DNA from: Longispora fulva
GTDB taxonomy: Bacteria; Actinomycetota; Actinomycetes; Mycobacteriales; Micromonosporaceae
DNA: 64,000 bases
Assembly: GCF_015751905.1 (NCBI RefSeq)
Contig: NZ_JADOUF010000001.1
Coordinates: forward strand, 7,874,001 to 7,938,000
Direction: 5' to 3'
The position numbers and the translations under genes are program-made. This document shows positions 37,402 through 45,598 of the stretch, one piece after another. Numbering within the stretch: the stretch's first letter is position 1; every line of letters begins with the position of its first letter. A model generated the notes under the pieces. It did not search any database. It was not told where the DNA came from and saw only the letters and a list, made by a program, of their open reading frames with translations.

Positions 37402-38370
37402 ATGAGACCCCGTGATCTTGTTCTGGCACTGCTGGTGGCCGCCGTGTGGGGTGCCAACTTCGTCTTCCTACACATAGGGCTGGAGACGATCCCGCCGCTG
37501 CTGTTCAACGCGCTGCGGTTCGGCCTCGCGGCGTTCCCGGCGATCCTGTTCCTGGGCCGGCCCCGGGTCGCCTGGCGCTGGGTGATCGCGGTCGGGCTGG
37601 TCCTCGGGGTGGTCAAGTACAGCCTGCTGCTGTGGAGCATCCACGCCGGGATGCCGGCCGGGCTGTCCTCGGTCCTGCTGCAGAGCGCCGCCGGGTTCAC
37701 CCTGGTCTTCGGGTTCGTGGCCCTCGGCGAGAGGCCGCGCCGCCGCCAGCTCGTCGGCCTGGCCGTGGCCGCGTGCGGGATCGTCGTCGTGGGGCTGCGG
37801 ATCGGCGGCGACCTGCCGCTCGGGGCGTTCACGCTGCTGATCGGCGCCGCTGCGGCGTGGGGGGTGTCCAACGTGCTCACCCGGCGGGCCGCGGCCCCCG
37901 ACGCGCTGCGGTTCATGGTCTGGGTGAGCGCCGTGGCCACCGGGCCGCTGCTCGTGCTGTCCCTGGTGTTCGAGGGACCTTCGCGGGACCTGGCCGCGCT
38001 GCGCGGGATCGGCTGGCCGGAGGCCGGCGCGGTGTTCTGGGGGGCCGTGGTGTCCACGTTGTTCGGGTTCGGGGTGTGGGGCGCGCTGATGCGCCGGTAC
38101 AACGCGGCGACCGTGTCGTCCTTCGCCCTCCTCGTACCGTTCTTCGGCCTGGGCTTCGCCGCGCTGGCCCTGCACGAGCGCCCGCACCCCACGGATCTGG
38201 TCGGCGCGGTCCTCGTGGTGGGCGGCGTCCTGTGGGGCGCCCGTGCCGTGCGGACCTCCCCGGCGACGACGACCACGGCCTCCCCGGCAGGGGCGACCAC
38301 GGGCTCCCCGACAGCGCCCGCAGTCACCCCGCTGACCGTCGGAGCCGTTCAGTCGTCCAGCGGCCGGTAG
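37402..38370 (+). CDS. EamA (DMT superfamily) exporter
   Basis: Membrane transporter of the EamA/RhaT group with about ten helices in two EamA repeats; the first begins LVLALLVAAVWGANFVFLHIGLE, the second GVSNVLTRRAAAP. Likely exports an amino acid or metabolite controlled by the adjacent LysR protein (inference). ATG 37402 is chosen; an in-frame ATG at 37351 lies inside the operator palindrome. The 322-residue product ends in a Thr/Ala/Pro tail, and its 3' end overlaps the hexosaminidase gene by 22 bases. Confidence 0.9.
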   Translation: MRPRDLVLALLVAAVWGANFVFLHIGLETIPPLLFNALRFGLAAFPAILFLGRPRVAWRWVIAVGLVLGVVKYSLLLWSIHAGMPAGLSSVLLQSAAGFTLVFGFVALGERPRRRQLVGLAVAACGIVVVGLRIGGDLPLGAFTLLIGAAAAWGVSNVLTRRAAAPDALRFMVWVSAVATGPLLVLSLVFEGPSRDLAALRGIGWPEAGAVFWGAVVSTLFGFGVWGALMRRYNAATVSSFALLVPFFGLGFAALALHERPHPTDLVGAVLVVGGVLWGARAVRTSPATTTTASPAGATTGSPTAPAVTPLTVGAVQSSSGR

Positions 38371-39866
38371 GCCACGCCCTCCGCCTCGTACCGCAGCACC
38401 TGGGTAGCCAGCCGGGACCGGAACCCGGTCAGGTCCCCGGCCGTGCCCCACGCCACCTCCGCCACCGCCGCGAGCCGGGGCAGCAGGTTGTACTCGGCCC
38501 GCGCCGCGTTCGGCAGGTACTCCGTCCACAGGTTGCCCTGCACGCCGAGCACCCCGTCGCCGGGCTGGTAGCCGTACACCTTCTCCAGCGGCAGGGGCCC
38601 GGTGATCGACAACGGCTCGCCCGGCGCCAGGGACTCCGCGTGGTCGAGGTAGAGGTGGCTCTGCGGGGTGGCGATCACCGGATGCCCGGCCGCGAGGGCC
38701 TCGTCGACCCGTTCCGGCCCGCGCCAGGCCATCACGACGGCGTCGGCCGGGGCGCCGGCGCCGACCAGCTCGTCCCACACGATGACCTTGCGGCCGCGGG
38801 TGGCCAGGTGGTCGGCGAGCTGGCGGATCCACCAGCCCAGGAGGCCCTCGGGCGAGGACAGGCCCAGGTCGGCCATCAGCGCCCGCGCGCCGGGGTTCTC
38901 CGACCACTCCCTGGGCGGGACCTCGTCGCCGCCGAGGTGGATGTACTCGCTGGGGAAGACGTCGACGAGTTCGTCGAGCACCCCCCGCATGAAGTCGACC
39001 GTGGACTTCTCCACGTTGAGGACGTGTTCGCTGACCCCGAACCTGGTCATCACCGCGTGCTGGACGTCGGGCCGGTTGCCCAGCTCCGGGTACGCCGCGA
39101 CCGCCGCCTGGGTGTGCCCCGGCAGGTCGATCTCCGGCACGACCGTGACGCCGAGCCGGGCGGCGTACTCGACGAGGCCGCGCAGCTCGTCCTGGGTGTA
39201 GTAGCCGCCGTGCGGGGTGTCGTCGGACAGGTCGTCGAGGGTGTGCCCGATCGGGGAGGAACTCCGGAACGCCCCGACCGAGGTCAGTCGCGGGTACCGC
39301 CGCACGTCGAACCGCCAGCCCTGGTCCTCGGTGAGGTGCAGGTGGAACCGGTTGAGCTTGTGCGCGGCGAGCAGGTCGGCGAACTTGTACAGGAACGAGA
39401 CCGGGTGGTGCCAGCGGCCCACGTCGAGCATGCCGCCGCGCCACGCGTGCCGGGGGCTGTCCACGATCCGGCCGCACGGCATCGACCAGTCCGCCTCGAC
39501 TGGGGTGGGGGAGTAAACCGACGGGGGCAGCAGTTGGCGCAGGGTCTGCACGGCCCACCGGAGCCCGGCCACGGTGTCGGCGGTGGCCAGCACCCCGTCG
39601 GGGGAGACCGTGAGGGTGTAGCCCTCCGGGCCGGGCCCGCCGCCGGACGACCCGCTGTCCGACGACCCGCCGTCGGACGACAGGAGCAGCGCGATCATGC
39701 CGGGGCCGGCGGGGGCGTCCGGCAGGGCGAGGCCGGTGGCCGGGCCGAGCAGTCCGCGGAGCAGATCCGCGACCTCGGGCGCGTCGGGCGCGTGCACGCC
39801 GGTGTCGGCCGTGAGCGTGAACCGCCCCGGGCGGGGCTCGTGCGACGTCGGTCGGGGGATCAGCAT
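38349..39866 (-). CDS. GH20 beta-N-acetylhexosaminidase
   Basis: Glycoside hydrolase family 20 enzyme removing terminal GlcNAc/GalNAc. N-terminal GH20b-like domain, then the barrel with RGGMLDVGRWHHP, FHLHLTEDQGWR, VPEIDLPGHTQAA, the catalytic Asp-Glu pair in YIHLGGDEVPP, and WRGPER. No signal peptide, so the enzyme should act in the cytoplasm on imported sugars. A Ser/Gly tract (SSDGGSSDSGSSGGG) interrupts the N-terminal domain. ATG preceded by AAGGAG; 505 residues. No sugar transporter lies alongside. Confidence 0.93.
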   Translation of the reverse strand: MLIPRPTSHEPRPGRFTLTADTGVHAPDAPEVADLLRGLLGPATGLALPDAPAGPGMIALLLSSDGGSSDSGSSGGGPGPEGYTLTVSPDGVLATADTVAGLRWAVQTLRQLLPPSVYSPTPVEADWSMPCGRIVDSPRHAWRGGMLDVGRWHHPVSFLYKFADLLAAHKLNRFHLHLTEDQGWRFDVRRYPRLTSVGAFRSSSPIGHTLDDLSDDTPHGGYYTQDELRGLVEYAARLGVTVVPEIDLPGHTQAAVAAYPELGNRPDVQHAVMTRFGVSEHVLNVEKSTVDFMRGVLDELVDVFPSEYIHLGGDEVPPREWSENPGARALMADLGLSSPEGLLGWWIRQLADHLATRGRKVIVWDELVGAGAPADAVVMAWRGPERVDEALAAGHPVIATPQSHLYLDHAESLAPGEPLSITGPLPLEKVYGYQPGDGVLGVQGNLWTEYLPNAARAEYNLLPRLAAVAEVAWGTAGDLTGFRSRLATQVLRYEAEGVAYRPLDD

Positions 39867-39878
39867 GCCGGCTCCTTA

Positions 39879-39895
39879 TTGCAAGGTTCCTTCAA
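39879..39895 (-). promoter_or_regulatory. candidate operator upstream of the hexosaminidase
   Basis: TTGCAAGGTTCCTTCAA, an imperfect palindrome ending one base from the AAGGAG of the hexosaminidase gene. It resembles a LacI- or ROK-type site in size; the regulator is unknown. Confidence 0.35.
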
Positions 39896-39922
39896 TATTG
39901 CGTGAGGGTACCCCGCCGACGG

Positions 39923-40531
39923 CTACAGGCCCAGCTTCGCCGACCGGATGGCCTGCACGGACTCCTCCGGGCCGTCATACGTCACCTGCGCGACCTGCTG
40001 CCGGCCGAAGCAGAACAGCGCCAGCTCGCTCGGCGGCCCGGTGACCGTCACCGTGGGCGAGGTCCCGGCGGTCCGCTCGCCGACCCCCGGCGCCACGAGC
40101 CGCACCGACTCGTTACCCAGGAGGAGGCCGAGGGCGCGCAGCCGGCCCCAGACCGCGTGCTCGAAGCCCTCGGTGAGGTCGCGGGCTTCGAAGCCCTTCG
40201 CGGCACGCCGGACGTCCTCGTGGTGCACGAAGAACTCGACGAGGTTGATGGTCTCGTCCACCGGGGCGATCCACCACGGCCGCTGGCGGACCAGGTCCAC
40301 GATCTCGGCGTAGCTCCTCCGCTCGCGCAGGGACGCCGCGACCTTGTCCGTCCAGCCGGCGAACGCCGGCACCCACACCCCGAGCCCGGCGTCCGGCCGG
40401 CGCTCCCGGATCACCAGGTGCACCGCGAGGTCCAGCGTCCGCCAGCCGCCACACAGCGTGGCGGCGTCGGGGCCGACCTCCAGCAGCAGGTCAGCGAGGA
40501 GTTGCCGTTCGCGGAGCGCGTACGAGGTCAT
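39923..40531 (-). CDS. TIGR03085-type metal-binding protein (DinB/MDMPI-like)
   Basis: 202-residue protein of the DinB-like/mycothiol-dependent maleylpyruvate isomerase superfamily, matching the actinobacterial TIGR03085 group found near hisF and hisI. Seen: RERQLLADLLLEVGPDAATLCGGW, DLAVHLVIRERRPDAG and EFFVHHEDVRRA, in which the His residues probably bind a metal. A mycothiol-linked role is inferred from the superfamily. It is a backbone gene here flanked by accessory genes on both sides. Confidence 0.8.
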   Translation of the reverse strand: MTSYALRERQLLADLLLEVGPDAATLCGGWRTLDLAVHLVIRERRPDAGLGVWVPAFAGWTDKVAASLRERRSYAEIVDLVRQRPWWIAPVDETINLVEFFVHHEDVRRAAKGFEARDLTEGFEHAVWGRLRALGLLLGNESVRLVAPGVGERTAGTSPTVTVTGPPSELALFCFGRQQVAQVTYDGPEESVQAIRSAKLGL

Positions 40532-40560
40532 TCGGGAATCCTAACGGCGTAACGGACAGT

Positions 40561-40583
40561 GATCTAGATCGCATTCGAGATGC
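40561..40583. promoter_or_regulatory. palindromes in the divergent gap before the ABC exporter genes
   Basis: A perfect GATCTAGATC palindrome (40561-40570) adjoins GCAT-N5-ATGC (40571-40583) in the 109-base gap between divergent genes. A possible operator; no regulator known. Confidence 0.35.
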
Positions 40584-40640
40584 GTTCGTCACGTTCAACG
40601 GCTAGAACTTGTAAGGACCAAGAACGGAAGTTGAGCTGAC

Positions 40641-42410
40641 ATGGACAATGGTGTTCTGGGCCGCGGAATGTGGGTGCTCGGCCAGGCCATCCGTGACGAA
40701 CCAGGTCGGTTCGCGATCGCGGTGGCCGGTAGTTGTGTGTTCGGACTGACGACGGTGGCCAGCGCGTACGTGGTGGGCCGGGTGGTCGGCGACATCGTCG
40801 TCCCCGCGTTCGACTCGGGGCACACGACCACTGGTTCCCTCGCCCTGGGAGCCGGGGCGATCCTCGCCGTCTCCCTGGTCAAGGTGCTCGGCATCCTGGG
40901 CCGGCGGCTGGGGGCCGGGGCGATGCAGTTTCACCTCCAGGCCCGGTACCGGCGCAAGGTCACCAGCCGCTATCTGCAGCTGCCGCTGGCCTGGCACTCC
41001 AAGCACCCCACCGGCACCCTGCTGTCCAACGCGAACGCAGACGTGGACGCCGCCTGGTCGCCGATCGCGCCGTTCCCGATGGCCGTGGGCACCCTGGTGA
41101 TGCTGGTCGGCGCCGTCGCGTCGCTGTTCGCCGTGGACTGGGTCCTCGCGCTGGTCAGCCTCGTGGTCTTCCCGGCGGTGTTCAGCCTCAACGTCATCTA
41201 CTCCCGGAGGATGTCCCCGAACATCACCCGTGCCCAGCAGCTGCGGTCCGAGGTCAGCGAGATCGCGCACGAGAGCTTCGACGGGGCCCTGGTCGTCAAG
41301 ACGATGGGCCGCGAGGAGGCCGAGACCCTGCGGTTCGAGCAGCGGGCCAACGAGCTGCGCGACGCCATGGTGAGGGTCGGCCGGATCCGGGGCGCGTTCG
41401 ACCCGGCGATGGACGCCCTGCCCCAGCTCGGCACTCTCGCGGTGCTGGTCGTGGGCGCGTGGCGGCTGTCGGCCGGCGCGGTCACGGTCGCCGACGTGGT
41501 GGCCGTGGCGTTCCTGTTCACGATCCTGGCGTTCCCGGTCCGGGCGATCGGCTGGGTGCTCGGCGAGCTGCCCCGCAGCGTCGCCGGCTGGGACAGGTTG
41601 CAGAACGTGATCACGGCGTCCGGGGACATGGAGTACGGCACGACCCCGCTGCGGGACGCCGGTCCCGCCGTCCTGGAGTTCGCCGGCGTGGACTTCTCCT
41701 ACGACGACACCCAGGTTCTCGCCGACGTGTCCTTCACGGTCCCGGCCGGCCGGACCGTGGCCCTGGTCGGCCCGACCGGGGCCGGCAAGTCGACCATCGC
41801 CTCCCTGGCCGCCCGGCTGGTCGACCCGAACGCCGGCCGGATCAGCATCGACGGCGTGGACGCCCGCCAGCTCAGCGGCGCGGCCCTCGCCGCGACCGTC
41901 GGCCTGGTCCCGCAGCTGCCGTTCGTGTTCGACGACTCGGTCCGGGGCAACATCACGCTCGGCCGCGAGGGGCTCGACGACGACGCCGTCTGGGCGGCGC
42001 TCGACCTGGCCCAGGCGTCCGGCTTCGTCCGCAAGCTCGACGAGGGCCTCGACACCCGGGTCGGGGAGCGCGGCACGAGCCTGTCCGGCGGCCAGCGCCA
42101 GCGGCTCACCCTGTCCCGGGCCCTGGCCGGCGGCCCCCGGCTGCTGGTCCTGGACGACGCGACCAGCGCCGTCGACCCCCGGGTCGAGGCCGCCGTGCTC
42201 GCCGGGGTGCGCGGTTCGTCGGCGAGCGTGCTGGTCGTGGCGTACCGCAGGGCCACCATCGCCCTCGCCGACCAGGTGGTCTACGTCGAGCAGGGCCGGG
42301 TGGTGGCGACCGGTACGCATGAGGAACTGCTCGCGGAGGTGCCCGGCTACATCGACCTGGTGACGGCCTACGAGCAGCAAGAAGCAGAGAAAGAGCTGGA
42401 GGACGCGTGA
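40641..42410 (+). CDS. ABC exporter half-transporter 1 (degenerate ATP site elements)
   Basis: Fused six-helix membrane domain and nucleotide-binding domain, 589 residues. Walker A GPTGAGKST near residue 377 and a normal signature LSGGQRQRL. The residue after Walker B is Asp rather than the catalytic Glu (LLVLDDATSAVDP, near 500), and the switch His is replaced by Tyr (VVAYRRATIALAD, near 534). These changes are those of the inactive-site partner in heterodimeric exporters. ATG preceded by GGAAG. Overlaps the second half-transporter (GTGA). Substrate unknown. Confidence 0.93.
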   Translation: MDNGVLGRGMWVLGQAIRDEPGRFAIAVAGSCVFGLTTVASAYVVGRVVGDIVVPAFDSGHTTTGSLALGAGAILAVSLVKVLGILGRRLGAGAMQFHLQARYRRKVTSRYLQLPLAWHSKHPTGTLLSNANADVDAAWSPIAPFPMAVGTLVMLVGAVASLFAVDWVLALVSLVVFPAVFSLNVIYSRRMSPNITRAQQLRSEVSEIAHESFDGALVVKTMGREEAETLRFEQRANELRDAMVRVGRIRGAFDPAMDALPQLGTLAVLVVGAWRLSAGAVTVADVVAVAFLFTILAFPVRAIGWVLGELPRSVAGWDRLQNVITASGDMEYGTTPLRDAGPAVLEFAGVDFSYDDTQVLADVSFTVPAGRTVALVGPTGAGKSTIASLAARLVDPNAGRISIDGVDARQLSGAALAATVGLVPQLPFVFDDSVRGNITLGREGLDDDAVWAALDLAQASGFVRKLDEGLDTRVGERGTSLSGGQRQRLTLSRALAGGPRLLVLDDATSAVDPRVEAAVLAGVRGSSASVLVVAYRRATIALADQVVYVEQGRVVATGTHEELLAEVPGYIDLVTAYEQQEAEKELEDA

Positions 42411-44179
42411 CGGCCGCCGTTATCGAGGAGTCGACCTACGGCACCATGCGCCGGGGCCTGTCCCTGTCGCCAGAGCTGCGCACCGGCCTGGTCGGCACCC
42501 TGTGCCTCGCCGTCGTCGCGACCGCCGGCAAGATCGCGGTCCCGGTGGCCGTGCAGCAGGGCATCGACAAGGGGCTGCGCACCGCGTCCGGCGTGCCGGA
42601 CATGCACGCCATCGCCACCATCGTCACCCTGACGATCGCGATGCTGACCGTGACCGTGACGTGCGGTTACTTCATGAACGTCCGGCTGTTCACGGTCAGC
42701 GAGCGGGCCCTGGCGGGGCTGCGGGTGCGCACCTTCCGGCACATCCACGACCTGTCGACCCTGCACCAGCAGACCGAGCGGCGCGGCTCGCTCGTGTCCC
42801 GGGTGACCAGCGACATCGACACGATCAGCCAGTTCCTCCAGTTCGGCGGGATGCTGCTGATCATCAGCTTCGGCCAGCTGCTCGTCGCCACCGTGATCAT
42901 GTCGGTGTACTCCTGGCAGCTCACCCTCGTCGTCTGGGCGGCGTTCGGCCCGCTGGCCTTCGTGATCCGGCACTTCCAGAAGCGGCTGGCGACGGCGTAC
43001 GGCGTGGCCCGGGTCAAGGTCGGCACCCTGCTCGGCGTGGTGGCCGAGAGCGTGGTCGGCGCGAGCGTCATCCGCGCGTACGGGGTGCACGAGCGCACCG
43101 CCGGCCGGCTCGACACGGCGGTGGAGGAGTACCGGGTCGCCCAGTACCGGGGACTGCGCACGTCGGTCGGGATCTTCTCCCTGGGAGAGCTGGCCGCCGG
43201 CCTGGTCAACGCCGGCGTGGTCCTGCTCGGCGTGTGGCTCGGCCTCGGCGGCGACCTCAGCGTCGGCGAGCTGACAGCGTTCATGTTCCTCGTGGCGCTG
43301 TTCGTGCAGCCGGTGCAGATGGCCACCGAGATCCTCAACGATGCCCAGAACGCGATCGCCGGCTGGCGCCGGGTCCTCGACGTCCTCGACGTCGCGCCCG
43401 ACGTGGCCGACCCGGTGCCGGGCCGGGCGCTGCCGGCGGGCCCGCTGGGCGTCCAGTTCGACGGGGTCCGGTTCAACTACCCGGGCGGTCCCGACGTGCT
43501 GTCCGATGTGGACGTCGTGATCCCGGCCCAGATGAAGATCGCCGTGGTCGGCGAGACCGGCTCCGGCAAGACCACCTTCGCGAAGCTGCTCACCCGGCTG
43601 ATGGACCCGACGGCCGGCACCGTCCAGCTCGGCGGCGAGCCGCTCGACGAGGTCAGCTTCGTGTCCCTGCGCAGCCGGGTGGTCATGGTGCCGCAGGACG
43701 GCTTCCTGTTCGACGCCACGGTGGCCGAGAACGTCCGGTTCGCCCGCCCCGACCTGACCGACGCCGAGCTCCTGGCGGCGTTCGAGGGCCTGGGGCTCGC
43801 CGACTGGGTCGCCGGCCTGCCCCAGGGCCTGGCCACCCCGGTCGGGGAGCGCGGCGAGGCGCTCAGCGTCGGCGAACGCCAGCTCGTGGCCCTGGCCCGC
43901 GCCTACGTCGCCGACCCCGACCTGCTGGTCCTCGACGAGGCGACCAGCGCCGTGGACCCGGCCACCGAGGTCCGCCTCGCCCGCACCCTCGACGCGGTCA
44001 CCCGGGGCCGGACCACGGTCGCGATCGCGCACCGGCTGTCCACGGCCCAGGCCGCCGACGAGGTGATCGTCTTCGACGCCGGCCGGATCGTCCAACGCGG
44101 CCCGCACGCCACGTTGGTCGCGGAAACGGATTCCGTCTACGCCAAGCTCTATGCCTCCTGGCTGGAACAGACCCGCTAG
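42407..44179 (+). CDS. ABC exporter half-transporter 2
   Basis: Partner of the preceding gene, 590 residues, same domain plan. Walker A GETGSGKTT, Walker B with catalytic Glu (LLVLDEATSAVDP) and switch His (VAIAHRLSTAQ) are normal, but the signature is LSVGERQL in place of LSGGQ. Its own ATP-binding half should therefore pair with the good signature of partner 1 to make the active site, and its weak signature should complete the degenerate one. GTG overlaps the stop of gene 1. A structured non-coding stretch follows. Confidence 0.93.
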   Translation: MTAAVIEESTYGTMRRGLSLSPELRTGLVGTLCLAVVATAGKIAVPVAVQQGIDKGLRTASGVPDMHAIATIVTLTIAMLTVTVTCGYFMNVRLFTVSERALAGLRVRTFRHIHDLSTLHQQTERRGSLVSRVTSDIDTISQFLQFGGMLLIISFGQLLVATVIMSVYSWQLTLVVWAAFGPLAFVIRHFQKRLATAYGVARVKVGTLLGVVAESVVGASVIRAYGVHERTAGRLDTAVEEYRVAQYRGLRTSVGIFSLGELAAGLVNAGVVLLGVWLGLGGDLSVGELTAFMFLVALFVQPVQMATEILNDAQNAIAGWRRVLDVLDVAPDVADPVPGRALPAGPLGVQFDGVRFNYPGGPDVLSDVDVVIPAQMKIAVVGETGSGKTTFAKLLTRLMDPTAGTVQLGGEPLDEVSFVSLRSRVVMVPQDGFLFDATVAENVRFARPDLTDAELLAAFEGLGLADWVAGLPQGLATPVGERGEALSVGERQLVALARAYVADPDLLVLDEATSAVDPATEVRLARTLDAVTRGRTTVAIAHRLSTAQAADEVIVFDAGRIVQRGPHATLVAETDSVYAKLYASWLEQTR

Positions 44180-44187
44180 GTGGTGCC

Positions 44188-44313
44188 GGCCCGCTGAGGG
44201 CGACGATGCGTGCGTTGTCAGGAACCCGGCATACAACACCGGTATGCCGGAACCTTCGCGGTCGTGCCGGAGGCGCGCCAGACAGCAGAGCGCCTCCCCG
44301 CCCTCAGCGGGCC
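44188..44313. repeat. 126-bp element with perfect 15-bp inverted ends and an inner hairpin
   Basis: GGCCCGCTGAGGGCG (44188-44202) is the exact reverse complement of 44299-44313. Inside, CCGGCATAC (44226-44234) pairs with GTATGCCGG (44242-44250). It may be a terminator of the ABC genes with complex folding, or a small mobile element. The gap from 44180 to 44495 holds no gene. Confidence 0.6.
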
Positions 44314-44336
44314 ACCGGCCTTAGCACAAAAGCAAA

Positions 44337-44378
44337 GATCAACCACCACTTTCGGTTACGCCGCGTCCCCGACCCGGC
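44337..44378 (+). repeat. dispersed intergenic repeat, copy F
   Basis: GATCAACCACCACTTTCGG followed by TTACGCCGCGTCCCCGACCC, a diverged copy of the family, in the same orientation as copy E. It marks the return from accessory genes to the hisI-trpE backbone. Confidence 0.5.
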
Positions 44379-44429
44379 AGCCGACGCTCGTCCGCCTCCC
44401 TCGGCACCGGTGTCAGCCGGGCGCACTCG

Positions 44430-44482
44430 GGAGGGGGCGCGACGAGCACCCCTCCGCCGTCGCGGATATGTTGGCGACGGCG
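44430..44482 (+). promoter_or_regulatory. two successive hairpins in the leader of the hisI-trpE operon
   Basis: Stem 1: GGAGGGG (44430-44436) with CCCCTCC (44449-44455). Stem 2: CGCCGTCGC (44455-44463) with GCGACGGCG (44474-44482), which ends four bases before the GGGGAG ribosome binding site of the first gene. They share one base, so they can coexist or compete. A regulatory leader is possible; no Trp- or His-rich leader peptide is seen. Confidence 0.4.
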
Positions 44483-44495
44483 ATAGGGGAGTGAC

Positions 44496-45257
44496 ATGGC
44501 CTGGTGGAGCAAGGCGCCTGTCCGGGTGGCCGGCATGCTCGGCCTGGTCGGGGCCGGCGTCGCCGCCGGTGCCGCCCTGGTCGGCCCGTGGTGGGGCTGG
44601 GCCGGGGCCGTGGCGGGCTACGCCCTCGCGCACACCGTCGGCTGGGCCCTCGACCGGGCCCGGGGCCGGCCGCGCCGCCCGGGGCCGCCGCCGGCCCAGG
44701 CCCAGCGGTACCAGCTGCGGACCACCACCCTGTCCGGTTCGATCGTCGCCGGGCTCGGGTTCGGGCTGCTCGGCATGTTGGTGCTGACCGCCACCCTCGG
44801 CCTGATCGGCAACGCCGTCGCCCGCCGGTTCGCGGTCGGCGCGCCGTTCCTGTACCTGACCGTCCTGCTCGTCGGCGTCGTCGGCGGCGTGTTCTGGCTG
44901 CGCCGGACCGTGCTGTCCGACGTCGAGGTCACCGTCGGCGGGGCCACCCTGCTCGTGCGCGCCCGGTCCCGCCGCCAGGACTGGCAGGAGCTCCGGCTGC
45001 CCGTGGACGCGGTCGTGCGGATCGACGCGTTCTCCGACCCGTTCGGGGCCGCCCGCTGGCTGCGGGTCGACGCGGGGGCGTACGGCCGGTTCGAGCTGCG
45101 GTCCTCCGGCGTGCTGGCCGGCAAACGGGCCCAGTCGGCGATCGGCCGGCTCACGGTCGATCTGCTCGACCGGCTGGGCGCGGAGCGGCGCACCCGGCCG
45201 TTCCTGGCCCGCTGGGGCACGTACCGCTACGACATCAGGAAGAATCACTCCTCGTGA
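44496..45257 (+). CDS. membrane protein of unknown function heading the hisI-trpE operon
   Basis: 253 residues with four hydrophobic helices: two in the first 50 residues, then [23 protein letters not shown] and [18 protein letters not shown], followed by a soluble C-terminal domain of about 110 residues ([18 protein letters not shown] onward) that looks PH-like in its strand pattern, though this is a guess. ATG preceded by GGGGAG. The stop overlaps the hisI GTG (GTGA), so it is coupled to histidine and tryptophan genes. No named family recognised. Confidence 0.75.
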   Translation: MAWWSKAPVRVAGMLGLVGAGVAAGAALVGPWWGWAGAVAGYALAHTVGWALDRARGRPRRPGPPPAQAQRYQLRTTTLSGSIVAGLGFGLLGMLVLTATLGLIGNAVARRFAVGAPFLYLTVLLVGVVGGVFWLRRTVLSDVEVTVGGATLLVRARSRRQDWQELRLPVDAVVRIDAFSDPFGAARWLRVDAGAYGRFELRSSGVLAGKRAQSAIGRLTVDLLDRLGAERRTRPFLARWGTYRYDIRKNHSS

Positions 45258-45598
45258 CCGAGACTCTGGCACCCGAGATCGCCGCCCGACTGAAACGCGA
45301 CGCCGACGGTCTGGTGGCCGTCATCGCCCAGCAGCACGACACCGGCGAGGTGCTGATGCTCGCCTGGATGGACGACGAGGCGCTGCGCCGCACGCTGGCC
45401 ACCGGCCGGGCGACGTACTGGTCGCGCAGCCGGGGGGAATACTGGGTCAAGGGCGACACGTCCGGTCATGTCCAGCGGGTGCTGTCCGTGCACCTCGACT
45501 GCGACGGCGACGCGCTGCTCCTGCGGGTGGACCAGACCGGTCCCGCCTGCCACACGGGCGCACCGAGCTGCTTCTTCACTCCCCTGGAGCTGGCATGA
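45254..45598 (+). CDS. hisI: phosphoribosyl-AMP cyclohydrolase
   Basis: Zinc enzyme opening the purine ring in the third step of histidine synthesis. Seen: [31 protein letters not shown], split here at WMDDEAL and TYWSRSR, then the metal ligands in [10 protein letters not shown] and [13 protein letters not shown]. Single-domain HisI of 114 residues without HisE. GTG overlaps the upstream stop, and its stop overlaps the trpE ATG (ATGA). Confidence 0.95.
   Translation: MTETLAPEIAARLKRDADGLVAVIAQQHDTGEVLMLAWMDDEALRRTLATGRATYWSRSRGEYWVKGDTSGHVQRVLSVHLDCDGDALLLRVDQTGPACHTGAPSCFFTPLELA

Noticed and set aside
44210-44494. 94-codon plus-strand frame in the gap before the hisI operon
   Set aside because: It spans the inverted-repeat structure, repeat copy F and the two leader hairpins; no motif or ribosome binding site.
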